A stretch of DNA of 20,656 nt from a virus. The notes below the pieces were generated by a model. It did not search any database. It saw nothing but the letters and a program-made list of their open reading frames with translations, and was not told the DNA's origin. The DNA is taken from positions 1-20,656 of the IMG/VR virus record IMGVR_UViG_3300025767_000165. One strand, written 5' to 3'. The translations under genes were made by a program, and so were the position numbers. Positions 16,723 to 20,656 of this stretch are shown one piece after another (position 1 is the stretch's first letter; every line of letters starts with the position of its first letter).

Positions 16723-17022
16723 TTAATGTATAAAGAGGTATTTGATCTCATCGTTGCCATACGGGACTGTATGGGCTTGCTCGAAGCCGAACATCCTCAA
16801 GAACTTGTGGTGTTTCGTGTCTTCGATGTGAGCGAGTACATATAGAGGCTGATCACTCAGTGATATCAGTTGCTCAAAGTCCCGCTGCAGCTCTCTTTTT
16901 ATAGACTTGGACCACTTAGCGTAGACCTCACAGTGTATGAATATGGCGTCACCATAAGGCTGATACCACACATCATACATACCGGCTCGCTGTATGACCG
17001 GAACTCTTACACTTGGTTCCAT
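16723..17022 (-). CDS. Small GNAT-like protein (acetyltransferase fold)
   Basis: The 99-aa protein has the pattern of the C-terminal half of a GNAT domain: a strand DAIFIHCEVYA, a helix with WSKSIKRELQRDFEQL, a strand PLYVLAHIEDTKHHKFLRMFGF (about residues 58-79, quoted in pieces as PLYVLAHIED and HHKFLRMFGF) and a final strand EIKYLFIH. The H-K-F-L-x-x-x-G-F element is typical of the last helix. The usual acetyl-CoA loop R/QxxGxG/A is not visible, so catalysis is doubtful. T7-like phages have a similar small protein (gp13) before their internal virion genes. It overlaps the 92-aa gene by 16 bases and directly precedes the ejection genes, so an assembly role for the internal proteins is a reasonable guess. 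Confidence 0.6.
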   Translation of the reverse strand: MEPSVRVPVIQRAGMYDVWYQPYGDAIFIHCEVYAKWSKSIKRELQRDFEQLISLSDQPLYVLAHIEDTKHHKFLRMFGFEQAHTVPYGNDEIKYLFIH

Positions 17023-17285
17023 GCCGAGCCATCATAGACTATGAGACCCTCATAGCCGGTTCCTAGTGGGTCCCAAGGTGAAGCACAGAACTTAACCATA
17101 CCTCTAACTGGGTTTGATGGTGGGGCATCTAGTACCTCTACACCACTAACCGCTAAGGTTCTGATGCTACGCTCGATCCTTGATAGTTCATCCATTAAGT
17201 AGCGGATTAAGTCTGCCTCAATGACCGGCGCGGCGTTCCGCGTGTAGCCTATAAGGACGGCGTTGGTTTTATCGTTGACGGCCAT
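17007..17285 (-). CDS. Small phage structural protein of unknown function
   Basis: The 92-aa product has a helical N-terminal half, VIEADLIRYLMDELSRIERS (residues 20-39), able to form a short coiled coil, and a C-terminal half with turn-forming residues ending in GYEGLIVYDGSAWNQV, a Gly-Tyr-Trp pattern often found at the end of small tail proteins and fibre attachment segments. It lies 3 bases after the candidate nozzle gene and overlaps the GNAT-like gene by 16 bases. A minor tail or fibre-connecting role is possible. I know no exact family. Confidence 0.65.
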   Translation of the reverse strand: MAVNDKTNAVLIGYTRNAAPVIEADLIRYLMDELSRIERSIRTLAVSGVEVLDAPPSNPVRGMVKFCASPWDPLGTGYEGLIVYDGSAWNQV

Positions 17286-17288
17286 GGC

Positions 17289-18914
17289 TTACACTCTACC
17301 TGTTGTATTCACCTCGAGGTCGAAACCTGAAAACTCAAAGTCTTTCAGATCTGCAGCGGATAGATACACTTTGTAGCTCATGTACCTACCGGAAGCCCTC
17401 GCATCGATCTTGTAGTCAGTTGAAATATCGAACACCGATGTCTGCGAATAGGTTGGCGTATTGTTTGGGATGTCTGACGCACCAAACTCGAAAGTGATTG
17501 TGGTATTGGCTGTGTTCAATGTGGCGATCTGTGGCAGTACTTTTGTGACCACTTTGTAGCCCCGTAGCGGCTGCCTAATCTCATCGAGATCAATACCTAC
17601 CCGCTCAATCAGTGGCGGCTTCACAGTGTCAGGCTCTATGTTTAATGCAACGGTTCCGCTGTCCGATAGATCTAACGCATAGACGCGCTGGTGTGCGATA
17701 CCGTTGGTTGTATCGTTGTCGCCTACCATCAAGGTGTGACGGTTGTAGCTATCTTCTTGTCCGTAGTATGAACCACCGATACTTTGGTAAGTTGATGCTG
17801 CGGTACCATAGGTCAACACATTGTTGACATTGGCTTGGGTACCGGCTGAGACATTTGGTAGATCATAGAAAGACCATGTGTCGTTGGTGTAGTTGTAGAC
17901 TGCAGCACGGTTGCAGCGGTCAGTGCCGGAGAAGCCAGCATATTGATCACCAGACACATAGCAAAAGTAGACCTCATTCAGCACTTTGTTATGCTGTACG
18001 AAACATCTATCTGACTTGGCTTTATTGAGTGTCGAAAAGATAAACTTACGAACACGCTCATCGGCTAGTGATTTCTTGGTGGTACCGTCGTGCATGTAGA
18101 TGTCGTTGTTACCGAAGACAAAGTGTTTGCCCTCAGCCTCAGCGATGCAGTTCTGGTTGATGACACCCTCGTCACCAAATAGTTTACGGAAGTTGAACAG
18201 CAGCGCGCCACCGGTAAACTCAACGGTGAACACCTCGGTCAGACTGTATATGATAAAGTTGTTACCTAATTCTGCGCCATCAACAATGCGTGTCTGCATC
18301 TGCACTAGATCGTTAAAACCGGCGCTTTTCGTCAGGTCCGTTTCATCCCACGATGACGGATAGCTGTTGCCAGTCACAATGTCCGAGAAGCGCACACGGT
18401 TAGCGTAGTTGGTACTACCCTCGGTCATGTTTAGTGCAAACAGGAAATCACCATAGGGACGCAGCGCCTCACAACGCCAGTTAGCCACCCAGTTGGGTAG
18501 GTCGGCAAAGGTGGTACCACTGGGCAGCCGGTATACAGGCACCCTGTCTGGACGGTTGATGTACACCACATCCGCGAGCTGGCCGATTGTATATGGGCGG
18601 GGGTCTAGTGATCCTGTTATGGAACCACTCTGGTTGACCATGACACCGCTGATATACTCTTGGATGACCCATGAATCAGAGACTGTGACGACAGTGTCAA
18701 AGCCGCTGGTAGGTACGATACCAAAAGCAGCGCGGGGCTTATAGCCGAGCTGGTCTTTGACTGTACGGAACATCGGAGCTCTGGTCACTTTACCTTCATC
18801 AAAGCGCACATTGATACCGGTAGTGAAACCAGTGATCGGTAGGTTATATGCATTGATATCAGTAATGACGCCGCTGCTGCCGAGGTTACGGATAGGCAGC
18901 GTCTGGAGCGGCAT
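17289..18914 (-). CDS. Candidate tail hub/nozzle protein (beta-propeller-like)
   Basis: The 541-aa protein is rich in short beta-strands with aromatic residues and lacks membrane segments. Its opening, TLPIRNLGSSGVITDINAYN, and the stretch GFTTGINVRFDEGKVTRAPMF at about residues 29-49 (20 or fewer quoted as GINVRFDEGKV) resemble tail proteins of marine and enteric podoviruses that form the ring or nozzle under the adaptor. Repeated units of the kind NNFIIYSLTEVFTVEF (219-233), GKHFVFGNNDIYMHDG (262-277) and LNEVYFCYVSG (312-322) look like propeller blades. P22 gp10, T7 gp12 and the SU10 nozzle are the functional analogues. It lies in the tail module, 3 bases before the 92-aa gene. Tail assignment is firm; the exact role is an inference. 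Confidence 0.7.
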   Translation of the reverse strand: MPLQTLPIRNLGSSGVITDINAYNLPITGFTTGINVRFDEGKVTRAPMFRTVKDQLGYKPRAAFGIVPTSGFDTVVTVSDSWVIQEYISGVMVNQSGSITGSLDPRPYTIGQLADVVYINRPDRVPVYRLPSGTTFADLPNWVANWRCEALRPYGDFLFALNMTEGSTNYANRVRFSDIVTGNSYPSSWDETDLTKSAGFNDLVQMQTRIVDGAELGNNFIIYSLTEVFTVEFTGGALLFNFRKLFGDEGVINQNCIAEAEGKHFVFGNNDIYMHDGTTKKSLADERVRKFIFSTLNKAKSDRCFVQHNKVLNEVYFCYVSGDQYAGFSGTDRCNRAAVYNYTNDTWSFYDLPNVSAGTQANVNNVLTYGTAASTYQSIGGSYYGQEDSYNRHTLMVGDNDTTNGIAHQRVYALDLSDSGTVALNIEPDTVKPPLIERVGIDLDEIRQPLRGYKVVTKVLPQIATLNTANTTITFEFGASDIPNNTPTYSQTSVFDISTDYKIDARASGRYMSYKVYLSAADLKDFEFSGFDLEVNTTGRV

Positions 18915-18917
18915 GTC

Positions 18918-19115
18918 TTAGGTTTCCTCGCTAATTCTGAATGAGCTGAATGCAGGCACCTTGCGGCCGTTCATGAGGAGCCATGTGTGGACTACTTGCA
19001 GATCGGGGTTGCCCTCATAGTTCATAATCTTGCCGTGGTTCCCGAGATCAAACATAGCAACTGTGCCGTCACTGTCGAGCTCCTCGGTGACATACATGAT
19101 GTCATCTATTACCAT
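18918..19115 (-). CDS. Small phage protein of unknown function
   Basis: The 65-aa product is acidic and without hydrophobic segment; it reads as a short beta-rich protein, with MYVTEELDSDGTVAMFDLG near the start and HTWLLMNGRKVPAFSSF near the end. It is embedded between two structural genes, with a TAATG overlap with the preceding gene (19113-19117) and a 3-base gap to the next, so it is almost certainly translated with them. Its function is not recognisable. Confidence 0.6.
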   Translation of the reverse strand: MVIDDIMYVTEELDSDGTVAMFDLGNHGKIMNYEGNPDLQVVHTWLLMNGRKVPAFSSFRISEET

Positions 19116-19714
19116 TAGTTTGTCCTCACGATGCCTTGCAGAGCCGCTTGACCAAAAGTGTAGCCTGTGCTGCTGCCGCTGTAATAACCACCGACCGTGA
19201 CTGTGTTATTGCCATCGTATGAGCAGTAGATACGGAATTGCTTAGTGCCGTACTGTGGGGCTGTAGCAGATGTTGCTGAACCAAATGTGCAAGCGATAGT
19301 CACCGTGTCATAACCGCCGTAAGACCATCCTGAAGGCCAGCCGCTAGTAGCCCTAGCGCATACAACGAAGGTGTCTCCAGCAGCTAAAGCACCGAGGTAG
19401 GTGCTTACGCTGAATGAGGCTGATACTGGGTTAGACCATGCTGTCTTAACTGGACTTGTGCCGCCGCTGTAATAGGTGGTGTAGACGTTAGCTAGTCCGC
19501 CTGAGTAGTAAAACCCAAGGCGCCTGAGTGATGTTCCAGCGGGATAGTTAGGTAACGACATACCGGATATGCCAGTACCGTAGTTTGAATACGAGATGCC
19601 GCTGGTTACTAGCCCTGCTCCGTCACCGTACTCGCTGATTGCTATAGGGTGACTGCCACCAAACTCAGTCTGTAAGTCTGAGAACTTGATTGGCCCTGAT
19701 CCTGTGATCGCCAT
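19115..19714 (-). CDS. Tyr/Gly/Ser-rich virion structural protein
   Basis: The 199-aa product starts GSGPIKFSDLQTEFGGSHPIAISEYG, of which GPIKFSDLQTEFGG is an N-terminal motif I know from fibre or appendage proteins of many aquatic phages. The rest is beta-rich with few charges, and contains three copies of a YYSG element (FYYSGG, TYYSGG, GYYSGS). There are no Lys/Arg-rich or membrane segments. It lies 2 bases after the TAELN-repeat protein and overlaps the 65-aa gene by one base. It probably contributes to a tail appendage or virion surface; a carbohydrate-binding jelly-roll is possible but no motif proves it. Confidence 0.65.
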   Translation of the reverse strand: MAITGSGPIKFSDLQTEFGGSHPIAISEYGDGAGLVTSGISYSNYGTGISGMSLPNYPAGTSLRRLGFYYSGGLANVYTTYYSGGTSPVKTAWSNPVSASFSVSTYLGALAAGDTFVVCARATSGWPSGWSYGGYDTVTIACTFGSATSATAPQYGTKQFRIYCSYDGNNTVTVGGYYSGSSTGYTFGQAALQGIVRTN

Positions 19715-19716
19715 GA

Positions 19717-20259
19717 CTAGATACCTGAGAAGGCTGTGATGTCATCCTCAACATCCAATGCACCCGCTGAAGTAATACGCAGCTTCACATCGCCATTGTA
19801 CGAGAAGGTCAGATTGTTGGACCCATCGATCTCAATGGACCAATTACCGAATGTCACGGCGTTGCCATTAGTATCGAGATCAGCAGCAAGCTGCGGCGCA
19901 CTATCATTGATCAGGCTCGTATTGATACCACTGATCTGGGTCTGGATGTCTGATGTGACATTAGCCAGATAGTTGATCTCGGTCGATGTGACCCCAGATA
20001 CACCGGTCAGGACATTAAGCTCGGCGGTATTTAGGGTGGCACCGGTCAATATGTTTAGCTCAGCGGTACTGGTGGTGATCCCATCGAGCACATTGATCTC
20101 GGTGTGATCCGCAGTGACTGCGTTGGCTATATTAGGAAAGCTGTTCAGGATGGTACCTTTGATCAACCGTAGGTGATCGTCAGCGCCTGACAGGCCGTCT
20201 GTAGACACTGGGTTAGTGCTTACGAGACCATTTATGTACGATGCGACCTCTAATGGCAT
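19717..20259 (-). CDS. Tail fibre-like protein with TAELN repeats
   Basis: The 180-aa protein has an N-terminal segment (ADDHLRLIKGTILNSFPNI, residues 26-44) common to many phage fibre and appendage proteins, then four repeats of the form T-x-E-[LI]-N-x-L-x-G-[VI]-[TS] (residues 52-102), and a C-terminal beta part with LAADLDTNGNAVTFGNWSIE. Such repeats form the slender shaft of fibres. At 180 aa it is much shorter than receptor-binding fibres, so it may be an attachment segment or may need a partner, such as the 199-aa protein that follows after 2 bases. ATG at 20259 has GGAG 8 bases upstream. It is the first gene of the operon in this window. Confidence 0.75.
   Translation of the reverse strand: MPLEVASYINGLVSTNPVSTDGLSGADDHLRLIKGTILNSFPNIANAVTADHTEINVLDGITTSTAELNILTGATLNTAELNVLTGVSGVTSTEINYLANVTSDIQTQISGINTSLINDSAPQLAADLDTNGNAVTFGNWSIEIDGSNNLTFSYNGDVKLRITSAGALDVEDDITAFSGI
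19945..20109 (-). repeat. Protein repeat region (TAELNxLTG) of the fibre-like gene
   Basis: Four imperfect units at protein level: TEINVLDGITTS, TAELNILTGATLN, TAELNVLTGVSGVTS and TEINYLANVTSD. The last unit is degenerate and leads into DIQTQISGIN, a coiled-coil start. Confidence 0.8.
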
Positions 20260-20469
20260 CTTTAGGCTCCATTGTATCTATATGTGATATGTGTTTCTGT
20301 GGGTGGCCGCTGCTGCAGAAAGTGGGCAACAACAACAACAAGCAGCAACCTTTAGCTTCTTTTTGAAATTGATTGATCTTATTGACCCATGGGGGCCCGA
20401 TCGGCAGCGGATGGTACCGCGCGTGACCGTCTCGATCGTAAGTCACTGATATCTAATGACATCTATGAG

Positions 20470-20488
20470 AGCTGACTAGTAATCAGCT
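20470..20488. promoter_or_regulatory. 19-bp palindrome, candidate operator
   Basis: AGCTGACTAGTAATCAGCT is symmetric around position 20479 with eight of nine base pairs matching (only the C at 20476 and A at 20482 do not). Odd-length palindromes of this size in a leader are typical of dimeric repressor sites, or could form a small hairpin. Confidence 0.4.
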
Positions 20489-20546
20489 ATCACATGTCGT
20501 GACCATCGGTAGACATTGAGACATTAGGCTGCTCAGGTGACTGAAC

Positions 20547-20575
20547 ATTGTTAGGGTGACATCAGATGTCTTCAA
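20547..20575 (-). promoter_or_regulatory. Weak sigma70-like promoter with an embedded palindrome
   Basis: On the minus strand, TTGAAG (20575-20570) and AACAAT (20552-20547) are 17 bases apart; each matches the consensus at four of six positions. The perfect palindrome GACATC-A-GATGTC (20558-20570) fills the spacer and touches the -35 box, the ordinary position of a repressor operator. The promoter would start transcripts about 280 bases before the first gene. The match is weak; the palindrome itself is clear. Confidence 0.35.
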
Positions 20576-20620
20576 TACAAATCGGAACATAATCACCCAA
20601 GCTACCCATCGTGACATATA

Positions 20621-20650
20621 GCCACTCATAGCTACTCATAGCTACTCATA
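20621..20650. repeat. 10-bp tandem repeats at the window edge
   Basis: Three units GCCACTCATA, GCTACTCATA, GCTACTCATA follow each other without gap, and a degenerate copy GCTACCCATC is in register at 20601-20610. A 10-bp period puts each unit on the same face of the helix, as for protein-binding iterons. The array may continue past the edge. Confidence 0.7.
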
Positions 20651-20656
20651 GATCTT

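Larger units (their letters stand above)
20260..20656. other. Leader region upstream of the late genes, no convincing gene
   Basis: About 400 bp without a supported coding region. A frame starting with GTG at 20446 runs into the first gene but has no ribosome binding site and overlaps it. The region holds a (CAA)5 run at 20327-20341, two palindromes, seven GACAT/ATGTC motifs between 20458 and 20617, a weak promoter-like pair and 10-bp tandem repeats at the window edge. It most probably carries the promoter and control sites for the minus-strand operon, perhaps also for a divergent operon to the right. Confidence 0.55.

Noticed and set aside
20342-20375. Possible plus-strand terminator before a T-rich stretch in the leader
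   Set aside because: The only stem is AAGC/GCTT (4 bp), too weak for an intrinsic terminator.
20213-20446. 77-aa minus-strand frame starting with GTG in the leader
   Set aside because: It overlaps the start of the first structural gene, lacks a ribosome binding site and encodes a low-complexity Leu/Cys/His-rich peptide with no familiar pattern.
1-20656. CRISPR array, insertion sequence, or defence/anti-defence cassette
   Set aside because: No spaced direct-repeat array, transposase motif or terminal inverted repeats, and no recognisable defence gene, were seen; the region is filled by virion genes.

Overview
The window is part of the late (virion) region of a tailed double-stranded DNA bacteriophage, most likely a short-tailed podovirus. 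All protein genes lie on the minus strand and are tightly packed: most neighbours are separated by a few bases or overlap, with TAATG stop/start junctions at 14030-14034 and 19113-19117. Nothing in the window identifies the host. The Shine-Dalgarno sites are of the normal bacterial type, and the peptidoglycan lyase domain points to a bacterial host with a murein wall. No integrase, repressor, replication or lysis gene is present, so the lifestyle cannot be judged.

In the direction of transcription (from high to low coordinates), the layout is as follows. (1) 20260-20656 is a leader of about 400 bp without a convincing gene. It holds 10-bp tandem repeats, two palindromes, a cluster of GACAT motifs and one weak promoter-like element. 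(2) 20259-16723 is a tail module: a repeat-bearing tail-fibre-like protein, a Tyr/Gly/Ser-rich structural protein, a 65-aa unknown, a 541-aa candidate tail hub/nozzle protein, a 92-aa unknown and a 99-aa GNAT-like protein. (3) 16702-8225 is an ejection (internal virion) module: a Gly/Asn/Ala-rich 353-aa protein, a 534-aa protein with an N-terminal lytic transglycosylase domain, and a giant 1935-aa protein with a zincin metallopeptidase motif near its C-terminus. (4) 8143-8219 is a complete tRNA-Arg(UCU) gene on the opposite strand. (5) 8114-714 is the packaging and head module: small terminase, large terminase, portal, a 91-aa unknown, acidic scaffold, SU10-type major capsid protein, a 106-aa unknown and a head-tail adaptor. 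(6) 714-1 is the start of a long Ala-rich coiled-coil fibre protein that runs off the left edge.

Together the genes supply most of a podovirus particle: DNA packaging motor, portal, capsid, adaptor, candidate tail nozzle, fibres and a three-protein ejection set able to cut peptidoglycan and possibly protein as the DNA enters the cell. The most distinctive points are the giant ejection protein with its C-terminal zincin, the antisense tRNA inserted between the ejection and packaging modules, a hairpin predicted to mask the ribosome binding site just downstream of the capsid gene, and the repeat-rich leader. The window does not show a recognisable defence or other accessory system.
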